DNA of 52,791 nucleotides from JAZDLX01 sp964538455 (GCA_964538455.1 CAZIDZ010000019.1:1-52791); one strand, 5' to 3'; positions 7,701-17,910 are shown, counted from the stretch's first letter. Translations and numbers: made by a program. The notes: generated by a model not told the origin, from the letters alone.

Positions 7701-8951
7701 ATGAGCGACAAACGCCGGATTTTTCTGCTGGACCGTTCTTCGATGCAGGTGGCACCGCTTCATGGAGCATGTGCGCCCTTCGAGAATTGCTCCGTCGAGC
7801 ACTTTGACTCATTCAAGACCGCGAAGAAGGGTATGGAGGAAAACCCGCCTGCGTTTATGCTCGTGAGCTGGGACCTTCCCGACATGGACGGCCTCGCGCT
7901 GCTCAAGCATTTGGGGAGGAAGGCCGATACCGCCCGCATACCGGTGATGTTATTCACCACGGACCGTCCGGTCGACAAGATTCGCCAAGCGATGAATCTC
8001 GGGGCAAGAGACGTGCTCGGAGTCCCGATCGATTGGAATTTCTTGCACCGCCACCTGGTGCGCATCCTCGACGAAGTGCCGAGCCAGCCGCCCGGCGAAT
8101 ATGAAGACGAGTCGGACGTGGAAGTGCTGAACCGTCTCGACGGTGTGACACGCCTTACCCCCCTTCCAGAGGTCGCGGCCAGGGTTCTGGCGATCAGCGA
8201 AGACCCACGCAGCTCCGCTGGGCAGCTCGCCCAGATCGTACAGAAGGACCCGGTGATCACCGCCAATGTGCTGAAACTGGTGAACAGCGCCTATTACGGC
8301 TATCGCCGCAAGATCAGCAACATTCAACAGGCGATTGTCGTGCTCGGATTCGACGAGGTGCGGAACGTTTCTATCGCCGCGTCGCTCTCGCAGGGACTGG
8401 AGTTATCCGATTCACGGTTGTTCAACGGGCGGGAGTTTTGGACCCATTCCCTCGCTGTTGCAACGATCGCCAGTGAGCTGACAAAAAGGAACCCGGAGCT
8501 GAATGCGGACGATGCCTTTATCATCGGCCTGCTGCACGACATCGGCGATGTGATCCTCGATCAGCATTTTCATCACTTGTTCGAAGAAATCCTCGACGAT
8601 GCCGAATCGCAAAAGGAGCACCTGGCGCTGGTCGAGCACAAGCGGCTCGGTGTGGATCACGCTGAGATCGGCGGCGTCCTCGCCAGAAACTGGAATCTCC
8701 CCGTCCCTATCGAAAAGGCGATCCTTTATCATCATGAACCGTGGCGGGCCGATTCTTGGAATCACAGCGTTTTCGTTGCCCACGTGTCGAACCTGCTCGC
8801 CGGTTTCGCCGGGTACGGCATCCGGAGCAACCCCAGTCCGGAATCGCCGCACTCGACGGCATTCGAGACTTTGGGCCTTCCGGCGAATTCGCTGAAGGAG
8901 GCTTGGGATTCGCTCGAGCTTGACCTCGGGTCGCTGAAGAGCATCATGTAG
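7701..8951 (+). CDS. Degenerate receiver + HDOD domain signalling protein
   Basis: A 416-residue protein. Residues ~5-120 form a CheY-like receiver and ~145-340 an HDOD domain (LPEVAARVLAISED..., LVNSAYYGY, LGFDEVRN, LLHDIGD). In the receiver the phospho-acceptor position, four residues before the conserved Pro of LPDMDG, is Ser56 rather than Asp. The first of the two acidic residues at the end of strand 1 is Leu, and the usual Lys of the KP motif is Val (GVP). It therefore cannot be phosphorylated in the canonical way. ATG 7701 is preferred over the upstream in-frame start because the receiver begins just after it. Confidence 0.85.
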   Translation: MSDKRRIFLLDRSSMQVAPLHGACAPFENCSVEHFDSFKTAKKGMEENPPAFMLVSWDLPDMDGLALLKHLGRKADTARIPVMLFTTDRPVDKIRQAMNLGARDVLGVPIDWNFLHRHLVRILDEVPSQPPGEYEDESDVEVLNRLDGVTRLTPLPEVAARVLAISEDPRSSAGQLAQIVQKDPVITANVLKLVNSAYYGYRRKISNIQQAIVVLGFDEVRNVSIAASLSQGLELSDSRLFNGREFWTHSLAVATIASELTKRNPELNADDAFIIGLLHDIGDVILDQHFHHLFEEILDDAESQKEHLALVEHKRLGVDHAEIGGVLARNWNLPVPIEKAILYHHEPWRADSWNHSVFVAHVSNLLAGFAGYGIRSNPSPESPHSTAFETLGLPANSLKEAWDSLELDLGSLKSIM

Positions 8952-9149
8952 GTGTTCTACCCGATCGATCCCGTTGCCGCAACTGGGAACCGATCTAGAC
9001 CGTCCATACGGTGAGCGTCTCAATTACCGGGGAAAGCATGTTTTTCTTCTCGTTACGGCTACACCTTTCTTCGGTTTTACACGTGTAACCCCTCGTTGAT
9101 ACCACCAGTCAAAGGGTCGAGCCGATCGACCCATTGAAGGTTGCCTACC

Positions 9150-11561
9150 ATGTCTTTGAATAGTCTGCGGTTACTCTTCCGCCAGATGAAACACAACAAG
9201 CTGATCACTGTCATCAACATCTCTGGCCTGGCTATTTCAATGGCTGTTGTGCTGCTGATCGGGCTGCTGCTCCGGCATGAGTTTGGGTTTGAGAAGGGCA
9301 TTCCCAATTCGGAACACCTGGCGATTCTCGGGATTGACGCACGTCTGGGGAACGACCAGACGATCATTGTTCCCTTTGCGTCCGCCCCAATGGCTGTGGA
9401 TCTGAAAAACGACGTTGTTGGCATCGATGATTACTGCCGGATCGCGGGTCATTTTGACAATCAGGTGCCGATCACCAGCGACGAGAAAAGATTTGTCGAG
9501 ACCGGTGTGATCTGGGCGGATTCCAGCTTCTTCAACATCACGGGGCTGGCACTCTCGCAAGGGGATCCGGTTGAGGCGCTGACAGTACCCAATTCCGTGG
9601 TTATCACACGAGCAGCGGCTGTGCGCTTTTTCGGCAACCAGGATCCAATCGGTAAGGAACTTCGTCTCCGTAACACGCAGAAGCTGAACATCACGGGCGT
9701 GATCGAAAAGATGCCTTCGCCGAGCATGTTCGAGAACGTCCAGTACATCATCTCCTGGAACACTCGCAAAATCCCGGACGACCAGCCTTGGCTGAACAGC
9801 GTGAACTGGCTGACCCTGGTGCAGATCGCAAAAGGAACCAACCTCTCGGATCTGGATGCAGGGCTGGCAGCTTCGACGGAGACGCATACCGGAGAGTTAC
9901 TCAGGCAGATCGGTGGGGAATTCAAGTTGACGTTGAATTGGCTCAGGGATGTACATCTTTACGGGCGCTATCAGCAGGCTGATTTCACTTACGGGCGTCT
10001 CAACTTCGTTCTCCAGTTTGCCGCCATCGGTTTGGTCGTGCTCCTGATCGCAACGCTCAACTACATCAACATGACAACGGCCCAGAGCACCCGTCGGGGC
10101 ATTTTTGTCGGCATCAGCAAAACACTTGGTGCGCCACGCGGTGCCCTGATCCGTCAATTCATGGGAGAATCCATTCTCACCTCCCTTTTTGCCACAGCCA
10201 TCGGAACAATCATCGCTGTTCTGCTGACTCCTCGGTTCGCGAATCTCGTGGGCGCGAACCTGAGTTTCAACCTGCTGAAGGAACCGCAGCTGCTGCTCTT
10301 TGTTCTGGCCGCTGCAATCCTCGTCGGAGCGCTCGCGGGGATCTATCCGGCGCTGATCATGTCCGGGTACAAACCCGCAAAGGTGATCAAACGGGAGATG
10401 GCGAGGGGGCGTGGCGGGACGAGGATGCGATCGATCCTTGTCATCCTGCAATACGGCATCGCAGTGGTGCTAATCGTTTCCAGCCTTGTGGTACTACGGC
10501 AGATGCATTTCGTACGCTCCAAGGACCTGGGATTCAATCAGCATCAGGTGCTTGCCGTTCGCCTCGGGAACTGGGACCTGATGACCGGATATCGTGCGCT
10601 TTATGACGAATACAGAAAGCTTCCCTTCGTCGTAGCGTCGACAACCGCGGACGACAAACCGCTGGAGTCAGGGGATAACAGCGTCTACCACATCCCCGGC
10701 ACACCCACCACTTCGCAAGTGTTTATTGCAAGCCAATCCGTGGATCATGATTATATCAAGGCGATGGGGATGCACCTGATCGCCGGACGCAATTTCGATC
10801 CGACTCGCCCGACAGACAGTACTGAAGCGGTGATTGTGAACGAAACCGCTGCGGAGTACCTCGGGTATGGCAAGGATCCTATCGGGAAACAGATCGACAG
10901 CTATCTCGGCGTGGATCCGATTAGATTTGAGAAATTGACCATCATCGGGATGATCAAGGATTTCCATTTTGAATCGTTGCGCGACCCGATGCGTCCACTC
11001 TTTCTGCGCATTTACAAGGGGTATCCGCCGTGGCTGATGTTCAGGCTACAACCGGGAACCGAGCATCAGGCCGTTGAAAAGTTGAAAAAGATGTGGAAAG
11101 GATTCGCTCCTGAAGTCCCTGTTCAGTACTCGTTCCTCGATGATGAGTACAATTCCCGTTACCTCGCGGAGCAGCGGATGAGTGATTTGTTCAATGTGTT
11201 CACTCTCGTCGCCATTTTCGTCGCCAGCCTCGGGCTGTTCGCTCTTGCCACCTTTGCGGCCGAGCGCAGGACCAAGGAGATCGGCATTCGCAAGGCGCTC
11301 GGCGCGTCGTCCGGGGAAATCGTCAGACTGCTCGTGCGGGAGTTTCTGTTGTTGGTCGCTATCGCGAATCTGATCGCCTGGCCGGTAGCGTGGTACCTGA
11401 TGCGAGGATGGCTGAACGGTTTCGCCTACCGTATTCATTTCTCCTGGTGGCTGTTTGCCGTAACCACCGGTCTGTCCCTGGTACTTGCACTGATCACGGT
11501 CAGCGGCCAGGCGCTGAGGGCGTCTTCCACGAATCCGGTGAACGCCTTGCGGTACGAATAA
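9150..11561 (+). CDS. ABC-type FtsX/MacB-family permease
   Basis: An 803-residue membrane protein with the MacB periplasmic core/FtsX layout typical of FCB bacteria: a helix at residues ~18-45, a periplasmic domain to ~285, an FtsX domain with three helices (~290-420), a helix near ~435, a second periplasmic domain, and a final FtsX domain with three helices (~690-803) containing RRTKEIGIRKALGAS. Such permeases work with a separate ATPase to drive mechanotransmission or export of lipoproteins or peptides. No ATPase or membrane-fusion gene is adjacent, so the partner must be elsewhere. ATG 9150 follows GAAGG by nine bases. Confidence 0.88.
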   Translation: MSLNSLRLLFRQMKHNKLITVINISGLAISMAVVLLIGLLLRHEFGFEKGIPNSEHLAILGIDARLGNDQTIIVPFASAPMAVDLKNDVVGIDDYCRIAGHFDNQVPITSDEKRFVETGVIWADSSFFNITGLALSQGDPVEALTVPNSVVITRAAAVRFFGNQDPIGKELRLRNTQKLNITGVIEKMPSPSMFENVQYIISWNTRKIPDDQPWLNSVNWLTLVQIAKGTNLSDLDAGLAASTETHTGELLRQIGGEFKLTLNWLRDVHLYGRYQQADFTYGRLNFVLQFAAIGLVVLLIATLNYINMTTAQSTRRGIFVGISKTLGAPRGALIRQFMGESILTSLFATAIGTIIAVLLTPRFANLVGANLSFNLLKEPQLLLFVLAAAILVGALAGIYPALIMSGYKPAKVIKREMARGRGGTRMRSILVILQYGIAVVLIVSSLVVLRQMHFVRSKDLGFNQHQVLAVRLGNWDLMTGYRALYDEYRKLPFVVASTTADDKPLESGDNSVYHIPGTPTTSQVFIASQSVDHDYIKAMGMHLIAGRNFDPTRPTDSTEAVIVNETAAEYLGYGKDPIGKQIDSYLGVDPIRFEKLTIIGMIKDFHFESLRDPMRPLFLRIYKGYPPWLMFRLQPGTEHQAVEKLKKMWKGFAPEVPVQYSFLDDEYNSRYLAEQRMSDLFNVFTLVAIFVASLGLFALATFAAERRTKEIGIRKALGASSGEIVRLLVREFLLLVAIANLIAWPVAWYLMRGWLNGFAYRIHFSWWLFAVTTGLSLVLALITVSGQALRASSTNPVNALRYE

Positions 11562-11670
11562 CAAAACCGGAAGGGATGTATTCGTCACACTGAGACAGAA
11601 GGAGTCATGGGCGTGGAAGCCAGATTTGCCTCCGTCACGTCTTTGCTGCGCTGATGATTGACGAAACAGA

Positions 11671-11705
11671 ATAAGAAAACGGGGACAGCCTGACGGCTGT
11701 CCCCG
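11671..11705 (-). terminator. Rho-independent terminator for the M16 gene
   Basis: A perfect 11-bp stem (CGGGGACAGCC/GGCTGTCCCCG) with a 4-base loop. On the minus strand it is followed by TTTTCTTATTC. It lies 23 bases beyond the M16 stop. Confidence 0.85.
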
Positions 11706-11728
11706 GTGATATGCAGAGTAGGCGCCGA

Positions 11729-14530
11729 TTACGGTTGAATTTCTTTGATCTCGCCGAGGTTCAGGTTTTTCAATCCTTGTTCGATCTTTGATTTGTCACC
11801 CATCACAACCACGACCATGTGACCGGGTTGCACGTATTTCTGCACCATCTTGGCGACATCCGCGTCGTTCACGGCGTTCACCCGATCGACGAAGGTTTTC
11901 CAGTCATCGAGCGACACTCCATCGGCGACGAGATCTCCGAGCGTGTTTGCCGTGCGCGTGATGTTCGTGAAACCTCTGGGGAAGCTCTTAATCATGTTAT
12001 CCTTGGCGTACAGCAGTTCATCGCCGACAATCGGACGGTCACCGCGAGCGTCGTTGAATTCCTTGAAGAATTCATAGAGCGAGCTGTCGGTCACGTCCGT
12101 TTGCACCTCCGAATAGGCAACGAATGCACCGGTGTCGCGAAGTTCCCGGAAGAAGCTGTGAGCGCCGTAGGTGTACGCCTTGTCCTCGCGCAGATTGAGG
12201 TTGATTCGGCTCATGAACTTTCCGCCGAGAGCGTTGTTCATCACTTCGGCCGCAACGGCATCCGGACTGCTGGAGCGGAAAGCCAGGTTTGCGATGACGA
12301 TTGCGCTCTGCGCCGCGCCGGGTTTATCAATCAGGTAGAACGTCGTCTTGGACGGTGCCTCCGCCATCTTGACGGCCGGAGTCTTTACCTTGCCCTTTTT
12401 CCACTTTTTAAACGCCTTGTCAAGGTGTTCTTTGGCCTGATCCAGAGTGATGTCACCAACTACCACAAAGGTGGCGTTGTTCGGTTTATAGTTGCCTTTG
12501 TAAAACGTGACGAGGTCCTTGCGTGTGAGGGCGTTGATTGTCTCCTCGGTACCGGACCCGGTATAGGGCTGGCCGTATGGATTGTCCGCTCCAAACAGCA
12601 GCGTACCGGCTTTTTTCAGAGCGGTCTGCAACGGACGGCGGCTCTCGGATTCGATCCTGCCGAGGTATTCCTTGCGCAGCCGCTCAAGCTCCTTGTCGGG
12701 GAACGTCGGGTGAATCACCACGTCCGCCATCAGTTCAAGTCCCTCGTCGTACTTGCTTTTCAGCACGTTCAGGGAAACATCTGACTGGTTGAAACCGCTG
12801 GAGGTGGCGAAATCGGCGCCGATCGCGAGTTCTGCATCGCTGATCTGCAGAGCGTCTAAACTCTTGGTCCCCTCGTCGAGCAGCGCGGCGGTCATTGCGG
12901 CAGTGCCGAATTTCCCCTTCGGGTCGGCCGCCCACCCGGACATCAGCACGAGGTCGGTCTGGATCAGAGGTAGCCTGTGATCCTCGACCACGAGCAGGTT
13001 TGCGCCATTCTTCAGTTTGCCTTGATGAATCTCCGGTGCCGAAAACATCGATTCCGGACCGCTCCCTGGAAGCTTGCTGCGGTCAACGGTGCTCTCCGGC
13101 AGCTTCACATTCGCGAACTCATCTTCGGGTTCCGCCATCTCCATTGGAGGAGGCGGATCGTCCTGAGTGTTCTTGTCGATGGTCTCGCCCTTGTCGCCAA
13201 GCGCCCCTTCGGGAACGATCACTGTTACAGCGCGGTGCCTTGAGAGGTATTTGCGGGCGGCCGCCATCACAGATTCAACCGTGGCGTTGGTATATCGGTC
13301 ATAATCCCATTGGAATTTGTTTGCATCTCCGAGGTAAAAGAGGTAACTATTGAAGTTGTTCGCCCGACCGTTGTTGCTCTGCAGACGGCGGATATAATCC
13401 GTCTGGAAGCTAACGCGAGCACGGTCAACCTCTTCCTTGGTGATGCCATTTTCCAGCAGGTCGGCAAGGGTCTCATTGACCACTTTTTCGATTTCCGCGA
13501 TGTCGCTGTCCGGTTTGCCATTGACCACGATCTCGAACATGCTCGAGAGCTTTCTCGAGATCTGATAGGCTCGTACATTTTGGGCGATCTGGCGGTCGTA
13601 CACCAGCGCCTTGTAGAGGCGGGATGTTTTACCCGAAGAGAGGATCGAGCCGAGGATGTCGAATTCGGCATCGTCGGGCTGGTAATAACCCGGGGTGTGC
13701 CAATCGATCGTCAACTGCGGCAGGCTCACCTTATCCTCGACTTCCGAGCGGTAATCTCGAGCGAGCACCGGAACTGTCGGGACGTAGCGTTCAAATGGAT
13801 GGCTCGGTGAAATCGACCCGAAGTATTTCTCCACCAGCTGCTTCGCATTGTCCTTGTCGAAATTGCCGACGATGGCGATCGAGGCGTCGTTCGGCGCATA
13901 GTAGAGGCGGAAGAATTCCTTGACATCCTCAAGGTTCGCCACGTTCAGATCATCCATCTTGCCGATTACCGAGTGGTAGTACGGGTGGCTCGGAGGGTAC
14001 AGCATCTCAAGGCCTATCTCGTACCCTTTCGCGTAGGGCTGATTGTCGAGACGCTGGCGGCGTTCGTTCTTCACCACGCCACGCTGAATGTCCAGTTTCT
14101 TCTGGTCGATCCCGGGAAGCAGATAGCCCATCCGGTCCGATTCCATCCACAGCGCCAACTCGAGCTCGTTGCTCGGGAGTTCCTCGAAATAGTTCGTCCG
14201 ATCCTCGCTTGTCGATCCGTTGACGTTGGCGCCGACCTTCTGCAGCGGCGTGAAATAGTCGGACGGATAGTGCTCGGAACCGTTGAACATCAGGTGCTCG
14301 AAGAGGTGCGCAAAACCGGTGCGGCCCGGTTTCTCGTTTTGTGACCCGACGTGGTACCAGAGGTTCACGGCAACCGTTGGATTGCTTTGATCCTGGAAGA
14401 GAATGACAGTCAGACCGTTGTCCAGTTTGTAGGTGTCTGCTTTAATCTGCGGCATCTCACTCGCCATCGCGATTCCTGTCATCAGTGTTCCCAGAATGCC
14501 AATCACAACAAATGTTTTCCAGTGCTTCAT
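11729..14530 (-). CDS. M16-family zinc peptidase (two-unit, pitrilysin-like)
   Basis: A 933-residue exported metallopeptidase. A signal peptide (MKHWKTFVVIGILGTLMTG..., cleavage near residue 24) precedes the first M16 unit with the inverted zinc motif HLFEH (His75, Glu78, His79). A third ligand is probably the Glu in ELALWMESDR. The second M16 unit (from about residue 500) lacks the zinc motif, as is usual for the non-catalytic half. A Pro/Glu-rich linker (DDPPPPMEMAEPEDE) joins the halves. The start is set at 14530 because it opens the signal peptide and has AAAGGA upstream. It probably degrades peptides in the periplasm. Confidence 0.92.
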   Translation of the reverse strand: MKHWKTFVVIGILGTLMTGIAMASEMPQIKADTYKLDNGLTVILFQDQSNPTVAVNLWYHVGSQNEKPGRTGFAHLFEHLMFNGSEHYPSDYFTPLQKVGANVNGSTSEDRTNYFEELPSNELELALWMESDRMGYLLPGIDQKKLDIQRGVVKNERRQRLDNQPYAKGYEIGLEMLYPPSHPYYHSVIGKMDDLNVANLEDVKEFFRLYYAPNDASIAIVGNFDKDNAKQLVEKYFGSISPSHPFERYVPTVPVLARDYRSEVEDKVSLPQLTIDWHTPGYYQPDDAEFDILGSILSSGKTSRLYKALVYDRQIAQNVRAYQISRKLSSMFEIVVNGKPDSDIAEIEKVVNETLADLLENGITKEEVDRARVSFQTDYIRRLQSNNGRANNFNSYLFYLGDANKFQWDYDRYTNATVESVMAAARKYLSRHRAVTVIVPEGALGDKGETIDKNTQDDPPPPMEMAEPEDEFANVKLPESTVDRSKLPGSGPESMFSAPEIHQGKLKNGANLLVVEDHRLPLIQTDLVLMSGWAADPKGKFGTAAMTAALLDEGTKSLDALQISDAELAIGADFATSSGFNQSDVSLNVLKSKYDEGLELMADVVIHPTFPDKELERLRKEYLGRIESESRRPLQTALKKAGTLLFGADNPYGQPYTGSGTEETINALTRKDLVTFYKGNYKPNNATFVVVGDITLDQAKEHLDKAFKKWKKGKVKTPAVKMAEAPSKTTFYLIDKPGAAQSAIVIANLAFRSSSPDAVAAEVMNNALGGKFMSRINLNLREDKAYTYGAHSFFRELRDTGAFVAYSEVQTDVTDSSLYEFFKEFNDARGDRPIVGDELLYAKDNMIKSFPRGFTNITRTANTLGDLVADGVSLDDWKTFVDRVNAVNDADVAKMVQKYVQPGHMVVVVMGDKSKIEQGLKNLNLGEIKEIQP

Positions 14531-14655
14531 CGGCACGAATCCTTTCGCACGAAGTCTTCCGGCTCTTTTATGGGCATTATGCCCGTTATTGGTTGTCAGC
14601 GAAGATAGTCGTTTACGCAATAAAGTCAGGCCCCAATCCCTCCGGGAGTCCTACT

Positions 14656-15642
14656 CTATTCCACGTTTTCCGTAGGCGTATTGTCACGGTCCGGATCGGA
14701 TTCCGGAACTTCCAACCGCGGCTCCTCCGCACTCGATGGACTGACTTTCGGCCTGCGCCAGGGAACGGGAATTATCGACCCTTTCTGATAGGCAAAAATC
14801 AGGAAAACCACACCCGTGCCTGTGGCAATCAGCGCTGCCGGAAGCGAGGCTTCAAGCCCGAATTCCCCGCCTGTCAACAGCGCCGGGCCGTGCAGCGTTC
14901 CTTCCACCATCCCCGGTTGTGCAATGCCGGAGACGGGTGTTCCGAACAGCCCTCCGAGTGAGAAATTCCAGGCGAAATGGATCGCCATCGGCAGCCAGAG
15001 ACGGCGGGTGTACATGAATGCCGCCGCGAGAAGCAATCCGGCTTCCACGGAAATGAAGGTGCTGCTGAGTATGGTGGCATTTGGATTGTTCAAGTGCCCG
15101 AAACCGAACAGCAATGAACTGAGAATGATGGCTATCCACGATCCAAGACCTTGTTCGAGCAAGCGGAAGAGAATGCCACGCATGATGAGTTCTTCCACAT
15201 ACCCAGACATGATCCCAATAAACAGAAAGGTGAACAGGTTCGAGAAGGAGAGAAAGTGCTCGATGCGATAGATCCCAGCGATTGCAAGGAAACCGTGACT
15301 GAAGGCGATGATTCCAAAGCCTACGGCAATTCCCAATCCCAACTCGCTGAAAACCCTTGTACTGCTGAACTCCTGAACCCGCCTTTTCTCGAAAACGCGA
15401 ACGTACAGGATGTAGAGACCATGCATGGCAGCCAGGGTGAGGAGTAGGCGGCAGAACCGCCAGGGTTCCATAAGGATCGATGGAACGTACGGATCAACAA
15501 GATGCAGCAGTCTGTTCAGCCCCCCGGTGGGAACGCCAATGATAACGAGGGCAAGAACGATCCTGACGAGAAAAAAACCGGTAATTTTGGAATACCATCT
15601 GCGAAACGCAGGAGGAGTCGCGGGAGCATCCAGCTCACTCAT
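14656..15642 (-). CDS. CPBP-family intramembrane protease
   Basis: A 328-residue membrane protein with about eight hydrophobic segments. The three CPBP (ABI/Rce1-like) motifs are present: EExxxR at Glu150-Arg155 (EELIMR), FxxxH ending at His183 (FGFGH), and HxxxN at His222-Asn226 (HFAWN). These proteases cleave within the membrane; bacterial members are linked to stress signalling and peptide self-protection, and this one's substrate is unknown. A Pro/Glu/Asp-rich tail follows the last helix. The start at 15642 has GAGG upstream. It lies downstream of the DUF2007 gene on the same strand, possibly co-transcribed. Confidence 0.87.
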   Translation of the reverse strand: MSELDAPATPPAFRRWYSKITGFFLVRIVLALVIIGVPTGGLNRLLHLVDPYVPSILMEPWRFCRLLLTLAAMHGLYILYVRVFEKRRVQEFSSTRVFSELGLGIAVGFGIIAFSHGFLAIAGIYRIEHFLSFSNLFTFLFIGIMSGYVEELIMRGILFRLLEQGLGSWIAIILSSLLFGFGHLNNPNATILSSTFISVEAGLLLAAAFMYTRRLWLPMAIHFAWNFSLGGLFGTPVSGIAQPGMVEGTLHGPALLTGGEFGLEASLPAALIATGTGVVFLIFAYQKGSIIPVPWRRPKVSPSSAEEPRLEVPESDPDRDNTPTENVE

Positions 15643-15766
15643 CGGTAACCTCTGTCTCGAATGCCCGGATGGGCAAGATGGGCCGCCTTCCCGTCCCAAG
15701 CAAGCAGGGAATGAGACCGGGCTCGGGCGATGGATGCAGCTCCCAGAGTCAACGCGAATCGCTGAA

Positions 15767-15991
15767 TCAATTCGAATCCCCGCCCGCTTCGAGCAGGCGG
15801 TTCGAAGCCTCCTCGTCCTCAGCGGCAACCATTAATTTCACACCCAGTGATTGTTGCAGGTGCGGGTGAAAACCGCCGGCGTCGTCTTTCATGACGTAGC
15901 TGGAAATACCGAAGCTCTCGAGGTAGGATTGTGCCAATTGAGCCTGGATCACCCTGGAGTAACGGCGGATGACGACCGGTTGGCGGCTCAT
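15767..15991 (-). CDS. DUF2007 (putative prokaryotic signal-transducing) protein
   Basis: A 74-residue soluble protein with the DUF2007 pattern: VVIRRYSRVIQAQLAQSYLE, FGISSYVMKDD, and a final GVKLMVAAEDEEASNRLLEA. Members resemble the PII-like fold and are of unknown function, often fused to or near CPBP or other membrane proteins. ATG 15991 has a strong GGAGG upstream; longer readings of the frame are not supported. It is 124 bases upstream of the CPBP gene on the same strand. Confidence 0.8.
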   Translation of the reverse strand: MSRQPVVIRRYSRVIQAQLAQSYLESFGISSYVMKDDAGGFHPHLQQSLGVKLMVAAEDEEASNRLLEAGGDSN

Positions 15992-16074
15992 CCCAACGTC
16001 CCTCCTTGAGTGTCGACAGGCGAACCACCTCGCCGATTCCGGAACAAATCGTTTTTGCCGGTAAGTACCGCCAC

Positions 16075-17910
16075 TTATTCTCCGAGATCCGGCAGCGTCG
16101 CGGTTCGCCCTTCGTTCTGCACCTTCAGCCAATCGTAGAGCGGCTGATAATAATCTAGCATCGCCTTCGCCGAAATCTCCCCGCCGGTTTTCTCCGCAAC
16201 CATCTTGCGCCAGTCGACTGTGCCGCCCTTGTCGAGGATAGACCAGATGAATGCGCCAACGTCCTTACGGTCGAAATAATCCGTCGCGTGGGGATCCTCG
16301 TGCAAAATGTCCTTCGCGATGGTGTCGTGAAGCTGGTAGAGCAGCACGTAGGAAATCGCATAGTCGTAGTAAGCCGCCGGATCGTCGGTAATATGCGTTT
16401 TCGATCCAGCGTCGCAGTACTCCTCGCCCCTTTCCCCTTCGGGCGGTACGATTCCCTGAAACAGCCGTTTGTACTTCCACCAGCGGGCGTTGTACTCGCC
16501 GGGGGAGAGCGGACCCGAATACAGATCCTCCTCGAAGTGTGTCATCACTCCGCTGGACCAGGGGATGAACACCACGCCGCTTAGCGCTTCGCGTAGCAGC
16601 GGTTGGATTGGATCGATGAGGACGCTGGAGTCAGCAAGGCCGACGTGCTCGAGATAGGGCGCTTGCATTGAGGCAAGGCCGGCGAGGCTCCCGATCGCTT
16701 CGTGGAACGCCCGGTTCGCCCCACGCCGGAGCAGCGGCGGGACACTTGGGTTCGAGTAGGCGATGTAGTAATAAATATGGCCGAGCTCGTGATGAGCTGT
16801 CTCCCACCACTCGGCGTCGGGCACGATACTCATCAAGCTTCGCACGTCCTTGTCGAGATCGATGTGCCAGGCTGACGCGTGGTTGTTTTTCTTGTAAGGG
16901 GCATCGGGAGGTAATGGGTATAATGAAGAGAGTTCCCAGAAGGATTCGGGCAGCTTCGGGTAGCCGAGGCTGACGTAGAAATTCTCCGCCGCCTGAACGA
17001 CGAATTCCGCGCTGCTGTCGGCCAGCGCGTTATCCAGATTGAATCCCTTGACATTCGCCAACGGCGACCAGTCCTGGCCCCAGCGATTCGGCAGCCAGTC
17101 CGCGGGGAGTTGATCCGGAACCGGCTCGCCAAACCGCTCCGCAAGCGTATACCGCGCCCAGGTGTGCAACTCGCGGTAGAGCGGGCGGAGTTCCCGGTTG
17201 AAGCGGTCTACCATCGCGGTCAACTCCTCCGGGGTCATTCCGTAATCGCTGACCATGTACTGGAAATAATTGTCATACCCGAGCGCCTGCACCGTTGCGT
17301 TCCTCAGGCGGACCAGGTCGACAAGCCCCGGTTTGATGGCAACGCCGACCTGCTTGGAGGCTTCCCAGGCTTTCCTGCGTCGCCCCAGATCGCTCCATTC
17401 GTTCTTGAGGATATGATCGATTTCGTTGGTTGAGACCGATACGCTGTCAACCTGGAAATCGAAGCCGTAGAGCACCTCATTCTGCGCCGTTTCCGCCGCG
17501 ATCCTCTGCTTCACCAGGTCGGGAACGGTGGCGGGATTGTTTGCGGCGAGGCGGAGGATTTCCTTGAACTGGCGAGTCTGCATAGGGGTCAACTGGTCCG
17601 GATGCTGCATATAACTGCGCGCCGATTCTATGTTTTCCGTGGAACCGGTGAATGCTGCCAGCGCTTCGGCGGCACGTTTCGCTTCGGCGGACCGTGTCGT
17701 ATCGCCCGCCTCGATGTGAATATTGGCTTCCCACTGCGCTTTCTGGTCAGCGGCGTAGAGTGGGAGGTACCGTTCCGTGTACGAGTCGAGGAAATGCTGG
17801 GCTTGTTGCGCGGCGGACGGCATTTCGGCCTTTTTTGTGCTCGTCGCGCAGGAGGTGATGAACAGGGAGACTGCCATCAACAGGCCCGCTCGCAGGATCG
17901 TTTTTTTCAT
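16075..17910 (-). CDS. Peptidase M2 (angiotensin-converting-enzyme-like) lipoprotein
   Basis: A 611-residue dipeptidyl carboxypeptidase-type metallopeptidase of family M2. The N-terminal lipobox ITSC (Cys21) predicts lipid anchoring. The gluzincin motif HELGH is at 374-378 and the third zinc ligand is probably Glu404 in FHEAIG. Flanking blocks such as TAHHELGHIYYYIAY and the C-terminal CDAGSKTH / YYDYAISYVLLYQLHD are family-typical. Bacterial ACE homologues are known, generally as periplasmic dipeptide-releasing enzymes. A GGGAG lies before the ATG. It is transcribed divergently from the histidine kinase gene. Confidence 0.92.
   Translation of the reverse strand: MKKTILRAGLLMAVSLFITSCATSTKKAEMPSAAQQAQHFLDSYTERYLPLYAADQKAQWEANIHIEAGDTTRSAEAKRAAEALAAFTGSTENIESARSYMQHPDQLTPMQTRQFKEILRLAANNPATVPDLVKQRIAAETAQNEVLYGFDFQVDSVSVSTNEIDHILKNEWSDLGRRRKAWEASKQVGVAIKPGLVDLVRLRNATVQALGYDNYFQYMVSDYGMTPEELTAMVDRFNRELRPLYRELHTWARYTLAERFGEPVPDQLPADWLPNRWGQDWSPLANVKGFNLDNALADSSAEFVVQAAENFYVSLGYPKLPESFWELSSLYPLPPDAPYKKNNHASAWHIDLDKDVRSLMSIVPDAEWWETAHHELGHIYYYIAYSNPSVPPLLRRGANRAFHEAIGSLAGLASMQAPYLEHVGLADSSVLIDPIQPLLREALSGVVFIPWSSGVMTHFEEDLYSGPLSPGEYNARWWKYKRLFQGIVPPEGERGEEYCDAGSKTHITDDPAAYYDYAISYVLLYQLHDTIAKDILHEDPHATDYFDRKDVGAFIWSILDKGGTVDWRKMVAEKTGGEISAKAMLDYYQPLYDWLKVQNEGRTATLPDLGE

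Noticed and set aside
8952..9149. Imperfect hairpin after the HDOD gene as a terminator
   Set aside because: The GATCGATCCCGTT...AACTGGGAACCGATC pairing is interrupted and has no T-tract, so it was not annotated.
11607..11654. 15-codon open frame with AAGGAG upstream, after the FtsX-type permease
   Set aside because: The spacing from AAGGAG to the ATG is only about two bases, the product resembles nothing, and the region is a short intergenic interval before a terminator.
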